From Streptosporangiaceae bacterium (GTDB taxonomy: Bacteria; Actinomycetota; Actinomycetes; Streptosporangiales; Streptosporangiaceae): DNA of 27,176 bases. The translations under genes were made by a program, and so were the position numbers. Below the pieces are notes generated by a model. The model did not search any database. It was not told where the DNA came from and was given only the letters and a program-made list of their open reading frames with translations. The DNA is taken from the NCBI GenBank assembly GCA_030039095.1, contig JASHQP010000346.1:1-27176 (forward strand). The letters are read 5' to 3'. Each line of letters starts with the position of its first letter. The first letter of the stretch is position 1. This document shows, piece by piece, positions 14,171 to 22,460 of this stretch.

Positions 14171-16060
14171 TCAGCCGCTTCCGAGCGATGGGTCCAGCTC
14201 CTCGCCCGACGCGGCGAGCCGGCCGTTGGAACCGCGCGAGCCGTTGGCCGCGGTCCCGGCCTGCGCACCGTCGAGGCCGGCCACCTCGGACGACTCGTCC
14301 AGCCCCAGCGCCTCGGCGGAGTCGGCCGCGCCCTCGGCCAGCCCTTCGCCGAGCGGCCTGGCCTGGTAGAAGTACTGCTTTCCGCGCAGGGCCGAGGCAA
14401 GCAGTGCGATGGCGGTGGCGATGGCGGCGAACGTGAAGGCCAGGTGCAGGCCTCCGGCGAACGGCTCCTCCAGCAGTTGCGGGAAGAACGACCGCCCGGT
14501 GATGTACGCGACCTGGTGCGGCGACATGTGCTGCAGCGCACCGGTCGGGCCGAGCAGTTCCTTGATCGGGTTGTAGCCGAGGAACGCGGAGAACAGGCTG
14601 CCGATCGGGGGCTCGCTGGCGACGAGGTGAGCCGGGCCGGGAGCGACGCCGGCCGCGGTCAGCCCCTTGTACAGGTGCGACGGCAGACGCGAGGCCAGGC
14701 CCAGGGTGACGATCGTGAAGAACAGCCCCATCGACAGCACCGTGGCCGAGTTCTGGAACGTGTTGAGCATCCCGGCGCCCGCGCCGCGCTGGTCGGGCGG
14801 CAGGCTGTTCATGACCGACGCCTGGTTGGGGGCGAAGAACAGCCCCATCCCGACCGCGAACAGGAAGATCAGCAGCGCGAACCAGATGTAGCTGAAGTTG
14901 ATCGGCAGTAGTTCCAGGAGGAGGAAACTCGCGCCGGAGACGGTCAGGCCGGTGGTGGCGAACAGCCTGGCCCCGAACCGGTCGGACAGCGCACCGGCCA
15001 GCGGGCCCACGATCAGGAACCCGACAGTGAGCGGGACCATCGCGATGCCCGCCCACAGCGGGGTCTCGGCGAAGCTCTTGCCGTGCTGCGGCAGCCAGAT
15101 GCCCTGCAGCCAGATGATCAGCATGAACTGGATGCCGCCCCGGCCCAGGGCGCCGAGCATTCCGGCGATGTTGCCCGCGGTGAACGACCGGACCTTGAAC
15201 AGGCCGAGCCGGAACATCGGGGCCGGCACCTTGGTCTCCACCCAGCAGAACACGACAAGGACGACGATCCCGCCGAAGACGCCGGCCAGGACCCAGGGAT
15301 TGGTCCACCCGGTGGGGTGGCCGCCGTAGGGAAGCAGCGAGTACACGATCCCGGTCAGCACCGCGATCAGGCCGACCGCGAACAGCGTGTTGCCCAGCCA
15401 GTCGATCTTGGCCGGGATGCGGACCCCGTTGTCACGCAGCATGAGGTAGGCCCAGACGGTGCCGAACAGGCCGAACGGGACCGACACCAGGAACACCAGC
15501 CGCCACTCGATCGGCGCCAGCACACCACCCAGGATCAGGCCCAGGAACGAGCCGGCCACCGCGGCGATGCCGTTGATCCCCATCGCCTTGCCGCGCTCGT
15601 CCGGAGGGAACGCATCGGTCAGGATCGCCGTCGAGTTCGCGAACAGGAACGCGCCGCCGACGCCCTGGAACACCCGCATGACAATGATCCAGATTGCCCC
15701 GGGCGGCCCGGTGAGCCAGGTGACCGACAGAAAGATCGAGAACAGCGTGAAGACGGCGAAGCCCAGGTTGTACATGCGGACCCGGCCGTAGATGTCGCCC
15801 ACACGCCCCAGGCTGACCACCAGCACGGCGGTGACCAGCAGGAACCCCAGGAAAACCCACAGGAAATACGACGTGTTCGACGGCACGAGCGGGTTCAGCT
15901 TGATGCCGCGGAACAAATCCGGCAGCGAGATCAGCAGGATCGACTGGTTGATGGTGACCATCAAGATCCCGAGCGTGGTGTTCGACAGCGCGATCCACTT
16001 GTAGTGGACGCTCCTGCCGCCCTCGCTAGCGGCCGCGTTTTCCTGCCCAGCTACCGACAT
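14171..16060 (-). CDS. MFS drug exporter, DHA2 (14-TM) family
   Basis: 629 aa; ATG preceded by GAGGG about 7 nt upstream. About 14 hydrophobic segments span residues 20-575. Motif A is GRVGDIYGRVRMY in the loop after TM2, and MGINGIAAVAGSFLGLILGG with WRLVFLVSVPFG matches motif C and the following region of DHA2 transporters. The last 70 residues are a soluble acidic Gly/Ala/Ser tail. Family members export drugs or cationic compounds by proton antiport across the plasma membrane. This is the first gene of a two-gene operon with the MerR regulator. The promoter at 16114-16142 carries a dyad in its spacer, which suggests induction by the exported compound. Confidence 0.94.
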   Translation of the reverse strand: MSVAGQENAAASEGGRSVHYKWIALSNTTLGILMVTINQSILLISLPDLFRGIKLNPLVPSNTSYFLWVFLGFLLVTAVLVVSLGRVGDIYGRVRMYNLGFAVFTLFSIFLSVTWLTGPPGAIWIIVMRVFQGVGGAFLFANSTAILTDAFPPDERGKAMGINGIAAVAGSFLGLILGGVLAPIEWRLVFLVSVPFGLFGTVWAYLMLRDNGVRIPAKIDWLGNTLFAVGLIAVLTGIVYSLLPYGGHPTGWTNPWVLAGVFGGIVVLVVFCWVETKVPAPMFRLGLFKVRSFTAGNIAGMLGALGRGGIQFMLIIWLQGIWLPQHGKSFAETPLWAGIAMVPLTVGFLIVGPLAGALSDRFGARLFATTGLTVSGASFLLLELLPINFSYIWFALLIFLFAVGMGLFFAPNQASVMNSLPPDQRGAGAGMLNTFQNSATVLSMGLFFTIVTLGLASRLPSHLYKGLTAAGVAPGPAHLVASEPPIGSLFSAFLGYNPIKELLGPTGALQHMSPHQVAYITGRSFFPQLLEEPFAGGLHLAFTFAAIATAIALLASALRGKQYFYQARPLGEGLAEGAADSAEALGLDESSEVAGLDGAQAGTAANGSRGSNGRLAASGEELDPSLGSG

Positions 16061-16113
16061 CCGCCGTCCCTCTGATCGCCGTGATCCTCTTGCCGTGATC
16101 CCTGCCCGGCTAG

Positions 16114-16142
16114 ATCATAGCCGACCTTGACGTCAACGTCAG
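16114..16142 (-). promoter_or_regulatory. MFS-MerR promoter with a MerR-type operator dyad
   Basis: Read on the minus strand, CTGACG (16137-16142) and TATGAT (16114-16119) are separated by 17 bp. A perfect dyad TGACGT-CA-ACGTCA (16128-16141) overlaps the -35 and the upstream half of the spacer. MerR-family regulators usually bind between -35 and -10, so self-regulation is likely. Classical MerR promoters have 19-20 bp spacers; this one is 17. Confidence 0.6.
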
Positions 16143-16195
16143 AGTCGCGCGTTCGCGCGTTGGCCAGATCGTGGGAGAGGGCGGCGTCTCCTGCC

Positions 16196-16237
16196 GTTCG
16201 GTGCGACCCGTTCGGTGCGACCCGTTCAGTGCGACTC
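16196..16237. repeat. Three 14-bp direct repeats at the dehydratase 3' end
   Basis: GTTCGGTGCGACCC occurs at 16196-16209 and 16210-16223, and as GTTCAGTGCGACTC at 16224-16237. The third copy covers the last codons and stop of the minus-strand dehydratase gene, and the other two extend past the stop. This looks like slippage duplication of the gene's end. Confidence 0.85.
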
Positions 16238-17941
16238 GCGGCCCACCTCGTGGCCGCTGGCCCCGACCAGGAAGTCGAGGTCGGCGCCCCGGTCGGCCTG
16301 CAGCACGTGGTCGACGTACAGACGCTGCCAGCCACGGGCCGGGGCCGCGTAGCCGTCCACCGCTGCCGCCGGCGGCTCGCGGCGCCGCAGTTCTTCTTCG
16401 CCCGCGGCGACGTCCAGCCGCCGCGCGGCGACGTCGAGCTCGATGACGTCTCCGGTCCTGATCAGGCCCAGCGGGCCGCCGGCCGCGGCCTCCGGCGCGA
16501 CGTGCAGTACCACCGTGCCGTACGCGGTGCCGCTCATCCGGCCGTCGCAGATCCGCACCATGTCCCTGACGCCCTGCTCCAGCAGCTTGCGCGGCAGCGG
16601 CAGGTTCGCCACCTCGGGCATGCCCGGATAGCCCTTGGGCCCGCAGCCGCGCAGCACCAGCACCGAATCGGCGTCCACGTCGAGGCCGGGGTCGTCGATG
16701 CGCCGGTGGAAGTCCTCGATGCTGTCGAAGACGACAGCCCGGCCCCGGTGCCGCAGCAGGTCCGGGGACGCGGCCGCTGGCTTGATCACCGCGCCGTCCG
16801 GGGCGAGGCTGCCGCGCAGCACCGCGATGCCGGCCTCCTCCTGCAGCGGATCGCTGCGCGGCCTGATCACGGTCTCGTCCCAGATCCGCGCGTCGCCGAG
16901 GTGGTCGACGAGGGGCCGCCCGGTCACGGTGAGCGCCGCCGGGTCGAGCAGGTCCTGCACCTCGCGCAGGACCGCGAGCAGGCCGCCGGCGCGGTGGAAG
17001 TCCTCCATCAGGTGGCTCCCGGCCGGCTGCAGGTTGACCAGCAACGGCACGCCCGACCCGGTCGCGTCGAAGTCATCGAGCGACAGGTCGATCCCCAGCC
17101 GGCCGGCGATGGCCAGCAAGTGCACCACCGCGTTGGTCGATCCGCCGACGGCAGCAAGTGCCACTATCGCGTTGAGGAAGGATCCCCGGGTGAGCACCCG
17201 GCTGGGCCAGCGCTCCTGCGAGGCCATGTCCACGGCGAGACGGCCGGCGCCGTGGGCGTACTCGAGGAGCCGGCTGTCCGGCGCGGGGGTTCCCGCGATG
17301 CCGGGGATCGTCATCCCGAGCGCCTCGGCCATGCAGGCCATGGTGGAGGCCGTGCCCATGGTGTTGCAGTGCCCCCGGCTGCGGATCATCGAGGACTCGG
17401 AGGTGAGGAAGTCCTGCGCGGACAGGTTCCCGGCGCGGATCTCCTCGCTCAGCTTCCAGACATCGGTGCCGCAGCCGAGCGCCACGCCGCGGAACGTGCC
17501 GGTCAGCATCGGGCCGCCGGGGACGACGACCGCGGGCAGGTCGACCGATGCCGCCGCCATCAGCAGCGACGGGATGGTCTTGTCGCAGCCGCCGAGCAGC
17601 ACGAGACCGTCGATGGGGTTGGCGCGGAACATCTCCTCGGCCGCCATCGCGGCCATGTTCCGCCACAGCATGGCTGTCGGGCGCACCAGGGTCTCGCCGA
17701 GCGACACCACCGGAAGGTTCATCGGGACCCCGCCCGCCTCCCAGACCCCCTGCTTGACGCTGGCGGCGACCTCGTCCAGGTGCGAGTTGCACGGTGCCAG
17801 GTCCGAGGTGGCGTTCGCGATCGCGATGTGCGGGCGGCCGTCGAACGCGTGGGCCGGCAGGCCACGCCGCATCCACGCCCGGTGGATGTAGCCATCCCGG
17901 TCATCTCCGGCGTACCACTGCGAGCTGCGCTGTCCGGTCAT
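16226..17941 (-). CDS. IlvD/Edd family dehydratase, probably sugar-acid (aldonate) type
   Basis: 571 aa from the ATG at 17941 (GGAAG about 12 nt upstream). Cys51, Cys119 and Cys192 (APCNSH, GGCDKT, GHCNTMG) are spaced 68 and 73 residues apart, as in the [2Fe-2S] sugar-acid dehydratases. Lys121 is the residue carbamylated in that group. GRMSGTAYGTVVLHVAPE (468-484; Ser470, Thr472) is the aldonate-dehydratase form rather than the IlvD form. The expected reaction is removal of water from a sugar acid such as arabinonate or xylonate to give a 2-keto-3-deoxy acid. A role in branched-chain amino acid synthesis is less likely. It is divergent from a broken zinc alcohol dehydrogenase gene, which suggests a former sugar-oxidation locus. 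Confidence 0.9.
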   Translation of the reverse strand: MTGQRSSQWYAGDDRDGYIHRAWMRRGLPAHAFDGRPHIAIANATSDLAPCNSHLDEVAASVKQGVWEAGGVPMNLPVVSLGETLVRPTAMLWRNMAAMAAEEMFRANPIDGLVLLGGCDKTIPSLLMAAASVDLPAVVVPGGPMLTGTFRGVALGCGTDVWKLSEEIRAGNLSAQDFLTSESSMIRSRGHCNTMGTASTMACMAEALGMTIPGIAGTPAPDSRLLEYAHGAGRLAVDMASQERWPSRVLTRGSFLNAIVALAAVGGSTNAVVHLLAIAGRLGIDLSLDDFDATGSGVPLLVNLQPAGSHLMEDFHRAGGLLAVLREVQDLLDPAALTVTGRPLVDHLGDARIWDETVIRPRSDPLQEEAGIAVLRGSLAPDGAVIKPAAASPDLLRHRGRAVVFDSIEDFHRRIDDPGLDVDADSVLVLRGCGPKGYPGMPEVANLPLPRKLLEQGVRDMVRICDGRMSGTAYGTVVLHVAPEAAAGGPLGLIRTGDVIELDVAARRLDVAAGEEELRRREPPAAAVDGYAAPARGWQRLYVDHVLQADRGADLDFLVGASGHEVGRESH

Positions 17942-17975
17942 TGGCGCTCTTCCGCCTTCCTGCACCAAAGATCTA

Positions 17976-17990
17976 ACATCTGCCAAATGT
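17976..17990. promoter_or_regulatory. Weak dyad between the dehydratase and alcohol dehydrogenase genes
   Basis: ACAT-CTGCCAA-ATGT lies in the AT-richer middle of the 98-bp divergent gap 17942-18039. On the minus strand TTGTGG (17992-17997), 16 bp and TTAGAT (17970-17975) resemble a promoter for the dehydratase, with the dyad in the spacer. It may be an operator, but the symmetry is short. Confidence 0.3.
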
Positions 17991-18039
17991 CTCCACAACT
18001 TACTCGTGACCTGGCCCTGGCTGCCCAGGGGGCATCGGT

Positions 18040-18636
18040 GTGAGGGCGTTCGTGGTGACCGGCCCCGGCCGGTCCGAGCTCGCCGACGTGCCGGCCCCCC
18101 GGCCGGAGCCGGGCCAGGCGGTCGTCGACGTGGAGCGGGCCGGCGTCTGCGGCACCGCTGCTGGCCGCGATGTTCGCGCTCGCGGACGGCGCCGAGGTGC
18201 ACGTGCTGGGGCTGACCCGGCCGTCGCTCGACTTCGCCGCCGCGCTCGGCGTGCACGGTGCGTGGACCGAGGCGGACCTGCCCGGGCTGCCGTTCGACGC
18301 GGTCATCGACGCCTCGAACGCAGCAGACCTGCCCGCCAGGGCGCTCGGCCTCGTCGAGCCGGGCAAGCGGGTGGTGTACGTCGGCGTGGCCGGCCACCCG
18401 AGCATCGTCGACACCCGGTCCCTGGTGCTGAAGGACGTCACCGCCGTGGGCATCCTCGGCGCTTCCGCCGGCCTGCCCGCCACGATCGAGCGGTACGCGG
18501 ACGGCTCGGTGGACCCCCGCCGCTGGTCGCGGTCACGGTTGGGCTGGCGGACGTGGGGCAGGTGCTGGACGGCTGGCGCCCCGCCGGCGCGGGCGCAGGG
18601 CCGAAGGTTCTCATCGATCCGCGAGCCCGAGTTTGA
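18040..18636 (+). pseudogene. Zinc-dependent alcohol dehydrogenase, internally deleted and frameshifted
   Basis: From a GTG with AGGGGG upstream the product begins like an MDR/sorbitol-type dehydrogenase: MRAFVVTGPG...PAPRPEPGQ...ERAGVCGT (residues 1-39). At about 18157 it jumps, in another frame, into the nucleotide-binding domain: LLAAMFALADGAEVHVLG, then VIDASNAADL and GKRVVYVGVAGH. Near 18515, in a run of C residues, a second shift restores the first frame: VAVTVGLADVGQVLDGWRP. An intact member has about 340 residues. Roughly 130 residues are missing, including the catalytic zinc ligands after GVCGTD, the structural-zinc Cys cluster and the start of the Rossmann fold. The remnant cannot be an active enzyme. 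It is divergent from the sugar-acid dehydratase, its likely former partner. Confidence 0.82.
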
Positions 18637-18714
18637 GCCCAGGGAGCGGGGGCAGGGTCAACAACCGTGCCAGGCATACCTGGCCATGAGACCACGATGG
18701 AGCGAGGTGCTGCA

Positions 18715-18999
18715 TTGCTTACGCTAACCGACCGGGCTGCGGAAACGATCCGCACCCTCACCTCCCAGCCGGGTATCCCCCCGGACACGGGTCTGCGCAT
18801 GTCCCTGCAGGACAACGAGGCTGGCACGCTGGCGCTTTCGCTGGAGGGCCCGCAGCCGGACGACGCGATCATCGAGGACAGCGGCGCCAAGGTGTTCGTG
18901 CAGCGCGATGCGGCTGCGATCGTCGAGGACAGGGAACTCGACGCGCAGCTCGACGAGGAAGGCCGGGCATCGTTCATGCTCGGCAGCCAGGTCAGCTAG
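18715..18999 (+). CDS. HesB/IscA-like (iron-sulfur biosynthesis fold) protein without cysteines
   Basis: 94 aa from the TTG at 18715, chosen because GCGAGG lies 7 nt upstream and the product then starts MLTLTDRAAETIRTL like actinobacterial homologues. An ATG at 18697 would add six residues. The pattern LTDRAAETIRTL, then GLRMSLQ, FVQRDAAAIVEDRELDAQ and ASFMLGSQ follows the HesB/IscA beta-fold. There is no Cys at all, so the three cluster-binding cysteines of IscA are missing and the A-type scaffold role is unlikely. Such Cys-less forms are often annotated as adhesin or HesB in actinomycetes. The gene is single, with a strong hairpin 15 nt after the stop. Confidence 0.82.
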   Translation: MLTLTDRAAETIRTLTSQPGIPPDTGLRMSLQDNEAGTLALSLEGPQPDDAIIEDSGAKVFVQRDAAAIVEDRELDAQLDEEGRASFMLGSQVS

Positions 19000-19014
19000 A
19001 GCCTCACCGGAGGG

Positions 19015-19048
19015 CCCGTCGCGGGCAACCACCCCTGCCCGCGGCGGG
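19015..19048 (+). terminator. Terminator hairpin after the HesB-like gene
   Basis: CCCGTCGCGGGCA (19015-19027) pairs with TGCCCGCGGCGGG (19036-19048): 13 bp with one G-U and an 8-nt loop. TTCC follows. It lies between the HesB-like stop and the convergent isochorismatase stop (19136). Nothing else was seen in 19049-19135. Confidence 0.6.
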
Positions 19049-19135
19049 TTCCGTCATGCGCCGGCCGGCCGGAAACCGCCAGAATGGGCAGGCCCGAGAT
19101 GGCGAGCCCTGCCTTCCGCGATCAGCCGTAGCGGG

Positions 19136-19732
19136 TCAGGACGCGGGGTTGCCGCCCGTCAGGTCGGCGACCGTGCGGATCGTCGCGAACCGGCCGGCCA
19201 GCGCGTACTCGGTCCGGGCCAGGATGTCGTCGACCTGCAGCGTGCGCGGGTCGGCGAGGATCTCGCCAGCGCTGCGGCCGGGCGGCGCGTCCCAGTGCTC
19301 GATCGGGGACGTGGCGGTCGCGTCGGTGACGAACGTGACGCCGAAGCCGAAGTCCGAGGCCACCCTGGCCGTGGTCTCGCAGCACTGCTCGGTCCTGATG
19401 CCGCAGATCACGACCTCGGTAACGCCGCGGCTGGTGAGGATCTGCTGCAGATTGGTGGTGGTGAAGGCGTTGTGCGAGGTCTTGGTGATCACCGGCTCGC
19501 CGTCCCGCACGGCCAGGCCGTCGATGAGCCGGACGTACCCACTGGCCGGGTCGAACACCGTGTCGGAGCCGGCCTCGGCGTGCAGCACCCAGATGACGAG
19601 GTCGCCATCGGCCCTGGCGGCGTCCACCAGTTGCTTCACCGGCCCGACGATGCCGGGGTTGGAGATGGTCTGCCACCCGGGGTCCTGGCGGAACGATTCC
19701 TGGACGTCGATCACAATGAGTGCTCTGCTCAT
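19136..19732 (-). CDS. Isochorismatase-family cysteine hydrolase
   Basis: 198 aa from the ATG at 19732; the frame extends upstream to 19828 but crosses the divergent intergenic region. The Asp-Lys-Cys triad is visible: Asp9 in LIVIDVQESF, Lys84 in VITKTSHNAF, and Cys117 in GIRTEQCCETTAR, where the cis-peptide region also lies. The family includes nicotinamidase, N-carbamoylsarcosine amidase and isochorismatase. The sequence lacks features that would fix the substrate, and no siderophore genes are nearby. It is divergent from a fructokinase gene, with a 28-bp nested palindrome between them, and convergent with the HesB-like gene. Confidence 0.92.
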   Translation of the reverse strand: MSRALIVIDVQESFRQDPGWQTISNPGIVGPVKQLVDAARADGDLVIWVLHAEAGSDTVFDPASGYVRLIDGLAVRDGEPVITKTSHNAFTTTNLQQILTSRGVTEVVICGIRTEQCCETTARVASDFGFGVTFVTDATATSPIEHWDAPPGRSAGEILADPRTLQVDDILARTEYALAGRFATIRTVADLTGGNPAS

Positions 19733-19779
19733 GGGATAACCCTGGCGTACCGAAACCAGGACATCAAGATCGTGTCGGC

Positions 19780-19807
19780 GGGGAATCCTGTCAGTGACTG
19801 ATTCCCC
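19780..19807. promoter_or_regulatory. Nested 28-bp palindrome in a divergent intergenic region
   Basis: GGGGAATC (19780-19787) and GATTCCCC (19800-19807) are perfect 8-bp arms around a 12-bp centre that contains a second dyad, GTCA-G-TGAC (19790-19798). The site lies between the isochorismatase start (19732) and the fructokinase RBS (19816-19820). It could be a regulator operator for both genes or a hairpin in the fructokinase leader. Confidence 0.6.
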
Positions 19808-19826
19808 ACCGAGCCGGAGGCGGCCC

Positions 19827-20708
19827 ATGAGCTACGGGGGCATCGAGGCGGGCGGCACGAAGTGGGTGTGCGCGGTGGCCGACCAGCCCGGGCGACCGGA
19901 CAAGGTCGACTCCTTCCCCACCACCAGCCCCGCGGAAACGGTGGCCAGGGCCGTCCGCTTCTTCGCCGAGAACGGGCCGGTCGACGCCCTCGGCGTCGGC
20001 GCGTTCGGCCCGGTGGACATCCGCCCCGGCTCGCCGGCCTGGGGCACGATCACCACGACGCCGAAGCCAGGCTGGGGCGACACCGACGTGGTGACTCCGC
20101 TGCGTTCCGGGCTGGGCGTGCCGATTGCGCTGGACACCGACGTGAACGTGGCCGCGCTGGGCGAGTGGCGGTGGGGCGCGGCGGCCGGGCTCGACGAGTT
20201 CTGCTACATCACGGTCGGCACCGGAATCGGCGGGGGAGCCGTCGCCAACGGGCGCCTGGTGCACGGCCTGCTGCACCCCGAAATCGGGCACATGCGCATA
20301 CCGCACGACCGGGCGCGCGATCCGTTCGACGGGATCTGCCCATACCACGGCGACTGCCTCGAGGGCCTCGCGTCGGGCGAGGCTATCCGGCAGCGCTGGG
20401 GCCGGCCCGGCCAGGAGCTGTCCGGGCCGGCGGTCTGGGAAATCGAGGCCGAGTACATCGCCCTGGCGCTGGTCAACGTCGTCTGCCTGCTGTCGCCGCA
20501 GCGCATCATCGTGGGCGGGGGCGTGGCCGAGCAGGCCGCGCTGCTGCCGATGGCGCGCCGGCGGCTGCGTGAGCTCCTGGCCGGCTACCTGAGGGCGCCC
20601 GAGCTCACCGATGCGGACGCGATGGATGGCTACGTCGTCGCGCCGCAGCTGGGGGGCGAGGCTGGGGTCATCGGGGCGATCCAGCTCGCCTGGGAAGCGC
20701 AGCGCTAG
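19827..20708 (+). CDS. ROK-family sugar kinase, probable fructokinase
   Basis: 293 aa from the ATG at 19827, with GGAGG 6 nt upstream. An upstream GTG at 19794 lies inside the palindrome and is rejected. [14 protein letters not shown] at the N-terminus is the ATP-binding motif of fructokinases (YdhR/GmuE type). The catalytic Asp105 is in [13 protein letters not shown], and [10 protein letters not shown] follows. The zinc site is His155 (HPEIGH), Cys171, His174 and Cys177 in CPYHGDC, followed by LEGLASG. It would phosphorylate fructose at C6 with ATP in the cytoplasm. It is convergent with the DUF885 gene, and the two TAG stops share the palindrome CTAG (20705-20708). Confidence 0.93.
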   Translation: MSYGGIEAGGTKWVCAVADQPGRPDKVDSFPTTSPAETVARAVRFFAENGPVDALGVGAFGPVDIRPGSPAWGTITTTPKPGWGDTDVVTPLRSGLGVPIALDTDVNVAALGEWRWGAAAGLDEFCYITVGTGIGGGAVANGRLVHGLLHPEIGHMRIPHDRARDPFDGICPYHGDCLEGLASGEAIRQRWGRPGQELSGPAVWEIEAEYIALALVNVVCLLSPQRIIVGGGVAEQAALLPMARRRLRELLAGYLRAPELTDADAMDGYVVAPQLGGEAGVIGAIQLAWEAQR

Positions 20709-22426
20709 CCGGCCGGCTGCTCCGCCCAGGCGGTCACCAGCTGCTCCAGCACCCCGAGCGGCACAGCGCCGTTGCCGAGCACGGTCCCGTGGAAGGCCCG
20801 GATGTCGAAGTCCGGGCCGAGCTCGCGCTGGGCCTCGGCGCGCAGCCGCTGGATCTCCCGGCGTCCGACCATGTACGCGAGGGCCTGTCCCGGCCAGCCG
20901 ATGTACCGGTCGATCTCGTTCCGGACGTTCGCCCGGGTGGTGGCGGTGTTGCGCCACATGAAGTCCATGGCCTGGGACCGGGACCAGCCATAGTGGTGCA
21001 TGCCGGTGTCCACCACCAGCCTGCAGGCGCGCAGTGCGTCGAACGAGAGCATGCCGAGCCGCTGCAGGTCGGAGGTGTACAGGCCCATCTCGTCGGCCAG
21101 CCGCTCGCAGTACAGGCCCCAGCCCTCGCAGAAGCCGCACACCTCGGCGTCGAGGAAGCGCCGGAACGCCGGCAGCGCCTGCGTCTGCGAGGACGCGATC
21201 TGCAGGTGGTGTCCTGGCGTGCTCTCGTGAAACGACAGCGCCTCGTATTCGTAGACGTAGCGCTGCTGTGGGTTCGCGGTCAGCACGCAGTGTGCGCCGG
21301 GCCGCAGCCCGCCCGCGGCGGGCGGGCGGTAGTACGCCAGCGGGGCGTTGCCGGCCTCGACCGGGTCGATCTCCTCGATGACGCAGTCCGGGATGTCGTA
21401 GTGCGGGAACCAGCCGTCGCGGGCCGCCTCGGCGCGCTGCAGTGCCTCGGTGACCGTGCGCACGATTTCGGCGGAGCTGGTGAACCGCAGCGAGGGGTCG
21501 TCCCGGAGCCGCGCGAGGATCGCGGGCACGTCGGTGATGCCCAGCGCCCGCCCGCCGATCTCGGCCCACTCCTCCCGCAGCGCGGCCAGGGTGTCCAGGC
21601 CGATCTGGTGGATCTCCTCGGGCGACAGCTCGGTGGTGGTGTGCTTGCGCACGGCCGCCCGGTACCCCTCGGTCCCGCCGGGAACGAACGTGATGCCGAC
21701 CTCCTCGTCGGGGCGCGCCACCGGCAGCAGCTCGTCCCGCAGGCAGGCCAGCAGCCGCCGCAGCGCCGGCCGGAGCTGGCCGCCGACGATCCCGGCCGCC
21801 TCGCGCCGGAACGCGGCGCCGTCGATCCCGTCCGGCAACTGCACCGTCACCATGACGTCCTCCGCCACGGGGCGGCCAAGGTGGCCCTCGAGCTGCTCGA
21901 TGGCCTGGCGCGTTCCCACCTCGGTCGACCTGCGCCCGTCGCGCTTCGCCTCGCCGTACCGGCGGGTGACCGCGTCGAAGAAACCGCCGAGACCGCGCAG
22001 CCGCCGCAGATAGCCGTCTACCGCCTCGGCGCTGTCCAGCAGCGCGGTTGGCGTCGACATGAACACCACGGCCTGGGGCGAGACGTAGCCACCCGCCGAC
22101 GCGTTCGCCTCCCAGAGCCCGTGCTCCAGGTCGGAGCGCGCCGCCCAGGCCAGGTGCGCCATGACCGCGGCGTTGACCCGGCCCGCCTCGTCGAGCCCGG
22201 CGACGTCGATCCGGCTCAGTTTTTCTTCGACCCTGGCGATCTGCTGTGCGTCGCGGGCCGCGCCGGCCCGGCTGGGATCGGGGACCAGATCGTCGAAACC
22301 CGACGCGCCGACCTGCGTGGCGCCGAACGGGTCGGCCCGGTGGGCTACGTCGAAGTACTCGTCGCTGAGCCTGGCCAGCTCCGCCGCTGCCTGCTGGTTC
22401 GCCGCCGCTTGATCGTTTGCGCCCAT
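20705..22426 (-). CDS. DUF885 family protein, zinc-metallopeptidase-like
   Basis: 573 aa from the ATG at 22426; the frame extends to 22537, but that segment overlaps the PP2C remnant and is not protein-like. There is no strong RBS, and a CATACT element lies 9 nt upstream. The C-terminal half has [14 protein letters not shown] (His400, Glu401, His406), the HExxPGHH variant of the HExxH zinc site, followed by [13 protein letters not shown] (Glu434), the probable third ligand. This pairing is diagnostic for DUF885. No signal peptide was seen, so it is likely cytoplasmic. Peptidase activity is inferred from the motif; substrate unknown. It is convergent with the fructokinase gene. Confidence 0.92.
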   Translation of the reverse strand: MGANDQAAANQQAAAELARLSDEYFDVAHRADPFGATQVGASGFDDLVPDPSRAGAARDAQQIARVEEKLSRIDVAGLDEAGRVNAAVMAHLAWAARSDLEHGLWEANASAGGYVSPQAVVFMSTPTALLDSAEAVDGYLRRLRGLGGFFDAVTRRYGEAKRDGRRSTEVGTRQAIEQLEGHLGRPVAEDVMVTVQLPDGIDGAAFRREAAGIVGGQLRPALRRLLACLRDELLPVARPDEEVGITFVPGGTEGYRAAVRKHTTTELSPEEIHQIGLDTLAALREEWAEIGGRALGITDVPAILARLRDDPSLRFTSSAEIVRTVTEALQRAEAARDGWFPHYDIPDCVIEEIDPVEAGNAPLAYYRPPAAGGLRPGAHCVLTANPQQRYVYEYEALSFHESTPGHHLQIASSQTQALPAFRRFLDAEVCGFCEGWGLYCERLADEMGLYTSDLQRLGMLSFDALRACRLVVDTGMHHYGWSRSQAMDFMWRNTATTRANVRNEIDRYIGWPGQALAYMVGRREIQRLRAEAQRELGPDFDIRAFHGTVLGNGAVPLGVLEQLVTAWAEQPAG

Positions 22427-22460
22427 GACCGGCAAGTATGCCCGAACTGCTGCTGGCCGC

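Noticed and set aside
13887..15308. 473-codon minus-strand frame inside the MFS and MerR genes
   Set aside because: An Arg/Pro/Gly-rich off-frame reading of the MFS gene, whose own frame has 14 hydrophobic segments and MFS motifs.
18667..18714. Longer N-terminus for the HesB-like protein
   Set aside because: The family starts with the LTLTD strand, and the best Shine-Dalgarno (GCGAGG) lies before the TTG at 18715.
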